DNA from: Rhodospirillaceae bacterium
Lineage (GTDB): Bacteria; Pseudomonadota; Alphaproteobacteria; Rhodospirillales; UBA2165
Direction: 5' to 3'
NCBI GenBank assembly: GCA_947467145.1
Contig: CANIGJ010000032.1
Span: 1 to 49,591, forward strand
Length of the DNA: 49,591 nt
Shown: piece by piece, positions 42,184 to 49,591 of the stretch
Numbering within the stretch: the first letter of the stretch is position 1
How the letters are laid out: every line of letters begins with the position of its first letter
Program-made: the position numbers and the translations under genes
The notes under the pieces: model-generated
The model's input: only the letters and a program-made list of their open reading frames with translations
Told to the model about the DNA's origin: nothing
The model's database searches: none

Positions 42184-42928
42184 CGACGAGGTCGTCGGGT
42201 GTGCGGCACTGATCGGCCGCGCTCGAGCGGCCGGGGCACAAGTTTTTACGCTTCTCCTGACGACCGGCATCCCGCCCATCGAGCGTATGTGGCCGTGGGA
42301 ACGCGCAAGCTATCGCGACCGCATCGCCCTACGCATGAGCGAATACGACCGCAGCCTGGCGCAGCTCGATGTCGTCGATGCGGGTCGTCTCACCATACCG
42401 TCGCGCACCGTGAAGGATCATCTGCCGGACGCCTATGGTTTGATCCGCGATGCGATCGAAGCTGTTCGCCCCGATATGATGTGGGCGCCGGCCTACGAGG
42501 GCGGGCATCAGGATCACGATACGGCGAATTTTCTGGGCAGCCTGTTTCGCGACCGTGTCGATGTGTGGGAATTTGCCGAATATACCTATTGGGGCGGCAA
42601 GGTGCGCAGCAATTGGTTTCCGGAAACCGCGCGCACAACCATGTCGATCCAACTGAGCGACGAGGAACGCGCGGCCAAGCGCGCACGGCTGGACGTCTAT
42701 GCCTCGGAGCGCGGCAATCTCAGCTATGTCGAACGCGATTGCGAAACCGTCAGGCCATTACTGGCGCACGACTACAGCGCACCCTCCCATCCGCCGCCGC
42801 TGTTCTATCAGCGCTTTCAATGGGTTCCCTACCATCCACGGGTTGACCACACGCGGCCCCAGGATGTGACGCGCGCCTTCAACGATTTTGCGCCGCCAAA
42901 GCAGGTCGAACGATTCATCGCAGTGTGA
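42143..42928 (+). CDS. PIG-L/LmbE-family de-N-acetylase
   Basis: 261 residues from the ATG at 42143, inside the end of the glycosyltransferase gene. The zinc motif PHPDDEVVG (His12, Asp14, Asp15) and the second metal region AYEGGHQDHDTAN are both present. Members deacetylate N-acetylglucosamine-linked lipids or small conjugates such as mycothiol or bacillithiol precursors, or antibiotics. With a GT4 partner, deacetylation of an N-acetyl sugar on a lipid or glycan is likely. Its stop overlaps a CRP/FNR-like palindrome serving the next gene. Confidence 0.88.
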   Translation: MFRQRLLILVPHPDDEVVGCAALIGRARAAGAQVFTLLLTTGIPPIERMWPWERASYRDRIALRMSEYDRSLAQLDVVDAGRLTIPSRTVKDHLPDAYGLIRDAIEAVRPDMMWAPAYEGGHQDHDTANFLGSLFRDRVDVWEFAEYTYWGGKVRSNWFPETARTTMSIQLSDEERAAKRARLDVYASERGNLSYVERDCETVRPLLAHDYSAPSHPPPLFYQRFQWVPYHPRVDHTRPQDVTRAFNDFAPPKQVERFIAV

Positions 42929-42939
42929 TGAAGATCACT
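42924..42939. promoter_or_regulatory. CRP/FNR-like operator candidate upstream of the second cNMP protein
   Basis: TGTGATGAAGATCACT matches CRP TGTGA-N6-TCACA at nine of ten positions and also FNR/FixK TTGAT-N4-ATCAA at eight of ten. It lies 120 bp before the gene at 43059. Which family binds is unknown. Confidence 0.5.
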
Positions 42940-43058
42940 GCCCGATACCGCAACACCCCGTAATAAAACCGTCACCGACGGCCCAGGGACGACGTCTTGG
43001 CGCCGATCGGACAAATAGGCCGGAACTTACAACGGCTCTTGAGTACATGGGGTTAGCA

Positions 43059-43646
43059 ATGAACACGGAAACTCTTTCCCTGATGCGGGCAACGGTGGCG
43101 AAGATCGATGGTCTTTGCGCCGAGGGTTATTCCCTGGAAATCGCGTGCAAGGAAGCCGACGCCACGCCGCGCAGCTATCGGCGCTGGAAAGAGCTGGTGG
43201 CGTTCAGCCGTACTGACGATGTCGAGGTTCGGTTGGAGAGCATCGCGTCGATCCTGCCCGATCTCGAGGCCGAATTCGGACGTATCAAATTCGCCGCCGG
43301 TGAGACCTTATTCCGTCTCGGCGATTTCGCGGACCACATGTATGTGGTGGCCAGCAGCACCTTGCGGGTGGTTGAACTCGACGCCATGGTCTCCGCCGGC
43401 GAAATTATTGGAGAGATCGGCGTCTTCTCCGAACTGCATCGCCGCACAGCCAGTGCGGTGTGCGTGGAAGATTGCGAACTCGTCCGCGTGCCGCGCGAGC
43501 GCGCGTTGGAGATCAGTTGCCGTAAGCCGGGGATCGGTTTGGCCATGACGCAGATCATCGCGGACCGGCTGACCTATAATCTGGCGCATAACGCCAGCCA
43601 GATGCGCGAGACCGCGGTGCGGCTTTATCCCGTCGGCACTTACTGA
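43059..43646 (+). CDS. cNMP-binding protein with N-terminal helix-turn-helix
   Basis: 195 residues from the ATG at 43059. Residues about 1-45 form a helix-turn-helix resembling those of transposases or small regulators (AEGYSLEIACKEADATPRSYRRW). A cyclic-nucleotide-binding domain follows: IKFAAGETLFRLGDFADHMYVV, then IIGEIGVFSELHRRTASAV as phosphate-binding cassette with its Arg. The usual order in CRP is reversed: here DNA binding would come first. No C-terminal CRP-type winged helix is seen. It may be an unusual cAMP-responsive regulator. It ends in the bidirectional terminator shared with tctA. Confidence 0.7.
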   Translation: MNTETLSLMRATVAKIDGLCAEGYSLEIACKEADATPRSYRRWKELVAFSRTDDVEVRLESIASILPDLEAEFGRIKFAAGETLFRLGDFADHMYVVASSTLRVVELDAMVSAGEIIGEIGVFSELHRRTASAVCVEDCELVRVPRERALEISCRKPGIGLAMTQIIADRLTYNLAHNASQMRETAVRLYPVGTY

Positions 43647-43660
43647 ATAAAGCGTGGGCT

Positions 43661-43701
43661 AAAGAAAAGAGCCCGATCTTGCGATCGGGCTCTCGGTCTT
43701 T
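43661..43701. terminator. Bidirectional terminator
   Basis: Perfect 10-bp stem GAGCCCGATC / GATCGGGCTC with loop TTGC. On the minus strand it is followed by TTTTCTTT, on the plus strand by a T-rich stretch. It ends both the cNMP gene and tctA. Confidence 0.85.
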
Positions 43702-43702
43702 C

Positions 43703-45202
43703 TTATTCCTGGAAGGCCTCTTCGCGTTTCTTGCGGATCGCCGGTAGGATCACCAGCAGCAAGACGAAGGCCGCTATCAGCAACAGCGACAGCGTGATTG
43801 GCCGATTGACGAAGATCATCGGATCGCCGCGCGACAAGGTCATCGAGCGTCGAAGATTGTCTTCCATCTGCGGGCCGAGGATGAAGGCCAGCACGAACGG
43901 CGTCGGCTCCATATCGAACTTCACGAACATATAGCCGAGCAGGCAGAAGAACGCCGTCAGCCAGATATCCGTCAGGCTGTTGTTGACCGTGTAGATACCG
44001 ATCAGGCTCAGCACCAGGATGATGGGGAACAAGGCGCGGTAGGGAACCCGCAGCACCTTCACCCACATGCCGATCATCGGCAGGTTGATGACCAGTAGCA
44101 TCAGGTTGCCGACCCACATGCTGGCGACGATGCCCCAGAACAAATCGGGACGCTTGTCGAGCACGGCCGCACCCGGGTTCATGCCCTGGATGATCAGCGC
44201 ACCCATCATCAACGCCATCATGACGTTGCCGGGGATGCCGAGCGTCAGCAGCGGGATGAACGAGGTTTGCGCTGCCGCGTTGTTGGCCGATTCAGGCCCG
44301 GCAACACCTTCAGGCGCACCTTTGCCGAAGCGCGACGGATCCTTGGCGAGGCGTTTTTCCGTCGTGTAGCTGGCGAAGGAGGCAAGCACGGCGCCGCCGC
44401 CCGGCAGGATGCCCAGCAACGAGCCGATGCCGGTGCCGCGAATGACGGCCGGCCAGCACTGCTTGAACTCTTCCATATTCGGCCACAGCCCGGTGATCTT
44501 GGTATCGAGCAGTTTGCGTTCCTGCGGGCGTTCCAAGTTCATCACGACTTCGACAATGCCGAACAGTCCCATGACGACGGGCAGGAAGCCGATGCCATCC
44601 CACAATTCGGAAACGCCGAAGGTGTAGCGGGCGAGACCGGTCTGCACGTCCGTGCCGACGATGCCGAACAGCAGGCCGGCGAAAATCATCGCCAGCGCTT
44701 TCAACACCGAACCGCGCGCCATGACGACGGCGGCGATCAAGCCCAAGGCCATGAGCGCAAAATATTCAGGCGAGGCGAATTTTTGCGATAATGCGGCTAG
44801 CATCGGCGCGAAGGCGGCGATGAAGACGGTGCCCACGCAACCTGCGAAGAACGACCCGAGTGCCGCGATGGCAAGGGCCGACCCCGCTCGTCCGTTTCGT
44901 GCCATCTGATAGCCGTCTAGACAGGTTACGACAGATGACGTTTCCCCCGGCATGTTGATCAGGATGGCCGTGGTCGAGCCGCCGTATTGCGCGCCGTAAT
45001 AGATGCCGGCGAGCATGACGAGCGAAGACAGCGGATCGAGACCGTAGGTTGCCGGCAGCAGCATGGCGACCGTGGCGATCGGCCCGATACCGGGAAGAAC
45101 GCCGATCAAGGTGCCGAGCAGGCAGCCGATCAGACAGAAGCCGAGGTTCTGGAAGGTGAAAACCAGCCCGAAGCCGTACGAGAGATTGGCAATGACGTCC
45201 AT
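43703..45202 (-). CDS. tctA: Tripartite tricarboxylate transporter permease TctA
   Basis: 499 residues, twelve or so membrane helices. GVLPGIGPIATVAMLLPATYGLDP at the start and GLASFASYTTEKRL-type text around ILPGGGAVLASFASY match TctA. The transporter uses an ion gradient, with the TctC protein delivering the substrate. Gap to tctB is 3 bp, so the two are tightly coupled. Confidence 0.95.
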   Translation of the reverse strand: MDVIANLSYGFGLVFTFQNLGFCLIGCLLGTLIGVLPGIGPIATVAMLLPATYGLDPLSSLVMLAGIYYGAQYGGSTTAILINMPGETSSVVTCLDGYQMARNGRAGSALAIAALGSFFAGCVGTVFIAAFAPMLAALSQKFASPEYFALMALGLIAAVVMARGSVLKALAMIFAGLLFGIVGTDVQTGLARYTFGVSELWDGIGFLPVVMGLFGIVEVVMNLERPQERKLLDTKITGLWPNMEEFKQCWPAVIRGTGIGSLLGILPGGGAVLASFASYTTEKRLAKDPSRFGKGAPEGVAGPESANNAAAQTSFIPLLTLGIPGNVMMALMMGALIIQGMNPGAAVLDKRPDLFWGIVASMWVGNLMLLVINLPMIGMWVKVLRVPYRALFPIILVLSLIGIYTVNNSLTDIWLTAFFCLLGYMFVKFDMEPTPFVLAFILGPQMEDNLRRSMTLSRGDPMIFVNRPITLSLLLIAAFVLLLVILPAIRKKREEAFQE

Positions 45203-45205
45203 GGG

Positions 45206-45661
45206 CTAATAATCCCCGAAGAAGACTGGAATCGGCTGGCGTAGGCCGTAAACGAAGACCACGACGCAGGCGATGGAGACAAGCGCACTCAAGATAAGTG
45301 CTTCCTTGCGTCGCACTTCGGTCGTCGCGAAGGCCGCGACCAAGGGCACGATGAAGGCGGCGATCAGCAGGCCGGCGTTATTGATCAACAAGCCGAAGAG
45401 GATGATCGCGACGACAACCGTCAGCAATCCGCGCCAATTGGTCTGCGCGATCTTCGGTCCTTCGCTGAAGGAGAAGGCGAGCCCGCCGATGACGATGCCG
45501 AAGCCGATGAGAAGCCAGCTCAAGGTGATGGGAAAGAATCCGGGTCCCATACGCGCGAGCGTGCCGTAGCGGTAGTCGCGGCCGAACCAGAGGCAAACGC
45601 AGCCCAGCAGGATGAACAGGATTGCCGCACCCAGATCCTGGGGCTTTTTGAGGCGTATCAT
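45206..45661 (-). CDS. tctB: Tripartite tricarboxylate transporter small subunit TctB
   Basis: 151 residues with four membrane helices; the family signature ARMGPGFFP is present near residue 36. The small membrane subunit of the transporter, middle gene of tctC-tctB-tctA. A 70-bp gap with a long stem-loop separates it from tctC. Confidence 0.92.
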   Translation of the reverse strand: MIRLKKPQDLGAAILFILLGCVCLWFGRDYRYGTLARMGPGFFPITLSWLLIGFGIVIGGLAFSFSEGPKIAQTNWRGLLTVVVAIILFGLLINNAGLLIAAFIVPLVAAFATTEVRRKEALILSALVSIACVVVFVYGLRQPIPVFFGDY

Positions 45662-45687
45662 GATTGGTGTTCCGGTAAATATGAAAT

Positions 45688-45719
45688 CGGCCCACGCCGC
45701 ATGACTGCGGCGTGGGCCG
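45688..45719 (-). promoter_or_regulatory. Long stem-loop between tctC and tctB
   Basis: 14-bp perfect stem (45688-45701 with 45706-45719, loop TGAC), just after the tctC stop on the minus strand. The following T-rich text is interrupted (ATTTCATATTT), so partial termination or 3' protection of the tctC message is likely, giving more binding protein than permease. Confidence 0.7.
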
Positions 45720-45731
45720 GAAAGCTATTAC

Positions 45732-46709
45732 TTATTGCGGCTCGATCTTCGCGATCTTGGCGTATTTGCCCCAATTGTCGATGTCTTCGGGCAACAGCGC
45801 CTTAAGTGTCTTGGCGTCCGCGATATAGGGTTCGGCACCGAAGCGGACCATGTCGGTCTTGGTCTGCGGATCATTGACGATCTGGGCAAACCATTCTTCG
45901 AGCTTCTTCATAACCGGGGCAGGCGTGCCCTTCGGCGCCAGCGCCAGCCACCAGGCTTGCAGATGATAGCCGTCGAGGCCGGCGGCCTTCATGCCGGGGA
46001 TGTTCGGCGCGATGGACGTGCCTTCGGCGAAGGTCACCGCCAGCGGGCGGAAGCGATTCTGCTCGGCCTGGGCCAGCAGGAAGGTCGCATCACTGAAGAT
46101 GAAGTCGAGTTGACCCGACGCAAGATCGGGCATGATCTGCGGGGTGCCCTTGTACGACACGCCGAGCGCGTTGGTGCCGGCAAGCGACTGATAGAGTTCG
46201 GTCGAAACCTGGGCAAAGGCGCTGGAATAGCCGTAACTGGCCTTGTCACCCTTCTTCTTCAGTGCGGCGGTAAGTTCCGCCAAGGTCTTGATCGGCGAGG
46301 ACGGATCGACGCCGACGATGAAGGGCAATTTGATCAGGCCATAGATCGGCTCGAAGTCGGTCTTCGGATCGTAGTTGATCTGCTTGAACAGATGCGGTGC
46401 GGACGACAGGGTCGAATTGCCCGCCGTGATCATCAATGTGTAGCCATCGGGCTTCGCGCCCTTGAAGCCTGCGGCGGCGATGGTGGTCAGCGCACCTTCT
46501 TTGTTATCGACGATAACCGCGCGGCCGGATGCCTTCGACAGCTTTTCCGCGAAATAGCGCGTGATGATGTCGGCACCGCTGCCCGGGGCATAACCGCAAA
46601 TGACGTGGATATCCTTGTCTGGATAATTGGCCTGGGCCGCAGCGACCCCCGGCAGCGCAATCAGCGCGCCCAGCGCCAGAATGCTCGCCAACCCGCGAAA
46701 ACGATTCAT
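45732..46709 (-). CDS. tctC: Tripartite tricarboxylate transporter binding protein TctC (Bug family)
   Basis: 325 residues. Signal peptide ends Ala-Ala-Ala-Gln-Ala or close by. Bug-family marks are YPDKDIHVICGYAPGSGADII, AAGFKGAKPDGYTL, and AQVSTELYQSLAG; the Asp and Gly-rich loops bind carboxylates. It captures a carboxylate such as a tricarboxylate, dicarboxylate or aromatic acid in the periplasm. GGGAGGTTTCG before the ATG. First gene of the operon, with a leader hairpin at 46733. Confidence 0.93.
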   Translation of the reverse strand: MNRFRGLASILALGALIALPGVAAAQANYPDKDIHVICGYAPGSGADIITRYFAEKLSKASGRAVIVDNKEGALTTIAAAGFKGAKPDGYTLMITAGNSTLSSAPHLFKQINYDPKTDFEPIYGLIKLPFIVGVDPSSPIKTLAELTAALKKKGDKASYGYSSAFAQVSTELYQSLAGTNALGVSYKGTPQIMPDLASGQLDFIFSDATFLLAQAEQNRFRPLAVTFAEGTSIAPNIPGMKAAGLDGYHLQAWWLALAPKGTPAPVMKKLEEWFAQIVNDPQTKTDMVRFGAEPYIADAKTLKALLPEDIDNWGKYAKIAKIEPQ

Positions 46710-46732
46710 CGAAACCTCCCTTTCTTGAACGC

Positions 46733-46758
46733 CAAGCCAGCCGATACGGGCTGGCTTG
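46733..46758 (-). promoter_or_regulatory. Leader stem-loop upstream of tctC
   Basis: Perfect 10-bp stem CAAGCCAGCC / GGCTGGCTTG with a 6-nt loop, about 10 bp upstream of the tctC ribosome-binding site. It may affect message stability or translation of the binding protein. Confidence 0.45.
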
Positions 46759-46910
46759 GGCTAGGTTCTTATCATGGTGCCCCCGCGAAAACTAGTTGCC
46801 GCAGACGAATATGGCAGGTTCAGGGGCCAGGGCCGGATTGGCGATATCGTGTGGGTACCGGCTGTTAAGATTCGCCTGATATCCTTGGTTTTCGTGTTCG
46901 CTTAGGAACG

Positions 46911-48206
46911 ATGATCATGCTTGACGCCACGCTCGGTCAGCTGCCTCCCGAATTGGCTTTTTTGCCATCTGTCGATCAGGATTTGTTCGATCGGATCGAC
47001 GGCCTGTTGTGCGAGGCCCTTGCCACAATTCGCTTCAAGTCGGGGGTAGATGCCGACGATGCGAGCCTGGCTCTTGAAGTTCGCGGGATGATCCTGGCGG
47101 GCAATCTCAAGGATGCCTATGAGCGGCTTTATAGCGTGGTGAAAGACAACAATCTTTCTGAGTATATGTTTCTCGGGTTGGCGGTCACGAATCTCTATTT
47201 GAGCTATCCCGAAGCAGCGGCGAAATATGCGGGCCAGGCGGCCAAGCTCCATTCTCTTGTCGGCAGTGGCGAGTACGCGGACTTATTGAAGCAATATTCC
47301 GACGTTTTACATGACCTGATGATGGAGTGGCAGGCATCCAAGATCACTGTCAACGACCGGTTCATCAATTTGTATCCGACGCAAAGCCAACGCGAGCGAA
47401 CGAATGCGGTCGATAAGTTCATCATGGGCGGATTGATCCCGCCCGCGCCGTTCATCACGAGGAGTCACCGTATCGCCAAGGTCGGTAGCTGTTTTGCCGG
47501 CAATATCTCCTCGTTCTTGCGGGTCAATGGATATGACGTTCCGGTGTTGAACTCGGAATATAAGGGCAAAATGCCAACCGGATCTTTTTCCGATGAAGTC
47601 TTCAATACATACGTTCTCAGATATCTGTTCGAAGTGGCATTCGGCGATGCCGAAATCGCCGAATATCACTCGGTGAACCAGCACAACAATCAGGCGACGA
47701 TGTCGGTCGCCGATATCCGCCAGACCCTGCGCAGCATGGATATCTTCATTATTACGCTCGGCCTCGCCGAGGTTTGGTTCAACAAGAAAACGGGCGAGGT
47801 CTTCCAGACCGCAAAGTCGGTTGGCGAATATGATCCTGAGTTGCATGATTTTCGCGTGTCTTCGGTCCAAGAAAACCTGGACAACATCGAATTTGTCTAC
47901 CGCACCATCCGTGAAAACCTGAAAGACGCCCGAATCGTCTTTACGTTGTCGCCGGTGCCGCTCAAGGCCATGTTCCGCAAGGTGAATTGCACGGTAGCGA
48001 ATAGCGTGTCGAAATCGATCCTGCGCGTCGCCCTGGATGAATTGATCAGGGCGCATGAGGATGATGGGAATTTGTTCTACTTCCCCTCCTATGAACTCCT
48101 GGTGGATTGTTTGCCGCGGCCGTTCGGTCCGGACCGCCGTTATGTCGGGGGTGAAACGCTCGATTTCGTCACGAGTCTCTTCGCCCGGCATTATCTGGTC
48201 ACGTAA
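46911..48206 (+). CDS. GSCFA-domain protein
   Basis: 431 residues. The name motif is KVGSCFAGNISSFL near residue 190; NTYVLRYLFEVAFG, FIITLGLAEVW and FTLSPVPLKAMF follow as in the family. GSCFA domains relate to SGNH/GDSL-like hydrolases and sit in polysaccharide or surface-modification loci. The N-terminal 180 residues are a helical region perhaps of TPR character. ATG occurs at 46911 and 46917; AGGA at 46904 favours the second. It converges on the oxygenase pseudogene. Confidence 0.87.
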   Translation: MIMLDATLGQLPPELAFLPSVDQDLFDRIDGLLCEALATIRFKSGVDADDASLALEVRGMILAGNLKDAYERLYSVVKDNNLSEYMFLGLAVTNLYLSYPEAAAKYAGQAAKLHSLVGSGEYADLLKQYSDVLHDLMMEWQASKITVNDRFINLYPTQSQRERTNAVDKFIMGGLIPPAPFITRSHRIAKVGSCFAGNISSFLRVNGYDVPVLNSEYKGKMPTGSFSDEVFNTYVLRYLFEVAFGDAEIAEYHSVNQHNNQATMSVADIRQTLRSMDIFIITLGLAEVWFNKKTGEVFQTAKSVGEYDPELHDFRVSSVQENLDNIEFVYRTIRENLKDARIVFTLSPVPLKAMFRKVNCTVANSVSKSILRVALDELIRAHEDDGNLFYFPSYELLVDCLPRPFGPDRRYVGGETLDFVTSLFARHYLVT

Positions 48207-48217
48207 CAGATGACTGG

Positions 48218-48931
48218 CTAGCGATTGGGCCAGTAGTAAAAGGCTCGGTCCGCGTCGTGAACTTCATATTGCATCGTATCGCGCGCAAATTCAGGTTCCG
48301 CCCACGGTTCGACGCCATGGAATGCCTTCGGCGTTTTGAAAAAGGCAAATGCCGTATTGGGCTTGAACCGTATTGTCGCGAGCTTGCGGAAATTCTCAAA
48401 CCCGTGATGCGGACCGCCGGGACATTCGAATGTCGCGTCGCGTGGCTCGTATATGGAGGTTCCGGGCAGCGTCGTCTGGTCGCTTTCGGGAAGATAAAAG
48501 ACGATCGATATGATGCGATGCGGCATATCGGTGTGTGGGCCGAGCATAAAAAGCTACTTCGTACGGCCCAGTGAAGCCGACGAGGTAAAGGTCGCATTTG
48601 GGCGTTCCGCGAAACGGTCCATCAGAGCAGGCAGAAATAGGTTAGCAACCGATCGCATGAACGGTTCGGCCAGGAGCCAGCCGGAAAACTCGCGCCAGAA
48701 TGCCCGCTTGGTTGCGCTCAGACGGGAAAAGTCCCGCTCTTCCGCGGAGAACGTAAAGCGATATCCGTCATGGCCGATGAATTCGTCTTCGGTCGGAAAA
48801 TTTGACCGGAGCTCCCGGTAGAATTCATCCGGAAAGACATTGTCGATAAAGAGGTGGGGAAAGGGCGCCTCTTCGAACGGCGCGGCCTGCAATCGCCGAG
48901 TTAGGTATTCTTCGATCTCGCGCGGATCCAT
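48218..48931 (-). pseudogene. 2-oxoglutarate/Fe(II) oxygenase with one in-frame amber stop
   Basis: The frame from ATG 48931 (MDPREIEEY) to 48218 is open over 237 codons except for TAG at 48554-48556. Upstream of it are FPHLFIDNVFPDEFYREL and the segment up to LGRTK; after it come LGPHTDMPHRIISIVFYLP with the His-x-Asp iron ligands and the distal His in KAFHGVEPW. The residues join without shift: relatives read about Arg-Asp-Lys-Pro-Gly-Tyr-x-Leu-Gly-Pro-His-Thr-Asp. So one nonsense change, a sequencing error, or readthrough could explain it. Family members hydroxylate proteins, sugars or metabolites. GSCFA neighbour converges. Confidence 0.8.
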
Positions 48932-48956
48932 GCCGCCATCCCGTTTCGTTCGAGAA

Positions 48957-49032
<76 letters not shown>

Positions 49033-49228
49033 AACCCCGAAGGCTTAGACTGCCCTGCCGGTCGGGGTCAAGTTTGGCTCGTCAGGGGCGGCTAGAGGGC
49101 CGTTTTCGCACGAAGATTTGCGCTAAAGGGCCGTTTGGCGGATTTCTCGACACTTGTAGTCAGGTTGTGCGGAGCGTTATCTTTTCGCCAACCAGCGCGG
49201 CGGTGCGCCTGTTGGAGGGGATAGGGTG

Positions 49229-49447
49229 ATGTCAGGGGGGACGCGCGAAGGAGCAGGTACGTCTGCTGCTGCCGATACCGCCCCTCGGATGGCTGAGCCG
49301 AATTCGGAGGCAGAGACGCCGAACCCGACCGTCGATTCCGGGCTCCAATGCCTAGTGATGCTGGCGGCTTTTTTCCAGAAATCCGCCAATCCCGACCAAA
49401 TTCATCACGCGCGCGGCAAATCGGGCACTGCGTTCGATGACACCTGA
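49229..49447 (+). pseudogene. N-terminal fragment of a type I secretion ABC transporter (HlyB-type), cut by an IS
   Basis: About 72 residues from ATG 49229 (a GTG is one codon earlier), after GGAGGGG. Residues 38 onward read VDSGLQCLVMLAAF and ANPDQIHHARG, matching the C39-like peptidase-fold N-terminal domain of HlyB-type transporters (Asp-x-Gly-Leu, then Pro-x-x-Ile-x-His). The frame ends in TGA at 49445-49447, which is formed by the first bases of the IS. So the gene is interrupted by insertion; the remainder should lie beyond the element, outside the window. Confidence 0.75.
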
Positions 49448-49591
49448 TCTGCCCCCTTCAGAGTGGTCCATCTAATATTTTAGATTGGACCCTGAAGGAG
49501 AAGACAAATGGGCAAGAGACACGGGCCTGAGGAGATTATCGGTAAGCTGCGCGAGGCCGAGATTATACTGGCGCAAGGCGGGACGACGGGG
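49445..49591 (+). mobile_element. IS3-type insertion sequence, left end (partial)
   Basis: Starts TGATCTGCCCCC with a following hairpin-forming region (49455-49498: CCTTCAG...CTGAAGG outer stem, GGTCCA/TGGACC and TCTAA/TTAGA inner stems), then a transposase orfA start. The layout fits an IS3-family left end. The right part lies beyond the window. Confidence 0.85.
49508..49591 (+). CDS. IS3-family transposase orfA (partial)
   Basis: The first 28 codons are MGKRHGPEEIIGKLREAE followed by IILAQGGTTG, typical of the helix-turn-helix subunit of IS3-family transposases (E-E-I-I-x-K-L-R-E-A-E). GAAGGAG stands before the ATG. The frame is open to the window edge. Confidence 0.88.
   Translation, partial: MGKRHGPEEIIGKLREAEIILAQGGTTG

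Noticed and set aside
48554..48556. A frameshift in the oxygenase gene
   Set aside because: The parts before and after the stop are in the same frame; the defect is a nonsense codon only.
48199..48597. 132-codon minus-strand frame overlapping the oxygenase pseudogene in another frame
   Set aside because: Basic, Arg/Ser rich and without motifs, whereas the other frame continues the oxygenase on both sides of the amber codon.
49033..49228. Possible gene or RNA between tRNA-Thr and the secretion fragment
   Set aside because: Only short AGGGCCGTTT repeats are visible; no frame or RNA fold could be supported.

Overview
The window is high-GC bacterial chromosome. Gene content points to an alphaproteobacterium, plausibly Rhodospirillales-like: a DUF1244 protein, UbiX, COX15-type heme A synthase, a Tct (tripartite tricarboxylate) transporter, several family-5 solute-binding proteins, and tRNA genes with encoded CCA. 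The lineage is inferred from gene families, not from a marker gene.

Left edge (1-2199): the end of a genomic island inserted at the 3' end of a tRNA-Lys(TTT). It holds two copies of a 63-bp mobile-element end flanking a scrap of another gene, an AT-rich tspO-like gene, a 45-residue membrane micro-ORF and a tyrosine integrase next to the tRNA. Right edge (49229-49591): an IS3-type element has inserted into the start of a type I secretion ABC transporter gene, just beyond a tRNA-Thr(TGT). An adjacent 2-oxoglutarate/Fe(II) oxygenase gene carries one in-frame amber codon.

Core, 2.4-17.7 kb: phosphoglycolate phosphatase; a solute-binding protein with an ICL/PEP-mutase-family enzyme and a VOC protein; DoxX and SRAP (YedK) genes; a Nudix hydrolase; an atypical SDR; a unit of two solute-binding proteins around a Rieske oxygenase; and a run DUF1244-ubiX-glycosyltransferase-hydrolase-marC-marR. 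A fourth solute-binding protein lies at 38 kb, convergent with a TauD-like dioxygenase. None of the four has a permease or ATPase gene in the window, and all begin their mature chain with Gln-Lys-(Ser/Gly/Ala)-Lys-Asp.

17.9-22.2 kb: a 1412-residue membrane-anchored protein whose rod is 44 consecutive repeats of 25 residues (one is 21), followed by a compact C-terminal domain. The periodicity fits an almost untwisted coiled coil. It is the most striking object here. 22.2-27.6 kb: DUF4202, two translationally coupled TPR glycosyltransferase-like proteins (the second GT41/O-GlcNAc-transferase-like), and a NodU/TobZ-type carbamoyltransferase, suggesting a surface or protein modification module.

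27.7-37.7 kb: heme A synthase, a DHH phosphoesterase, a CtpA lipoprotein protease, a fumarylacetoacetase-family enzyme, an orphan NrfD/DmsC-like membrane protein, a stand-alone cyclic-nucleotide-binding domain, a BON lipoprotein, a crotonase-family protein lacking both catalytic glutamates, an MFS carrier and a gamma-glutamyltransferase. 40.7-48.2 kb: a GT4 glycosyltransferase overlapping a PIG-L deacetylase, a second cyclic-nucleotide-binding protein preceded by a CRP/FNR-like palindrome, the tctC-tctB-tctA operon and a GSCFA-domain protein. Overall the region combines uptake and oxidative catabolism of small organic acids, peptides or aromatics with glycan or protein modification.
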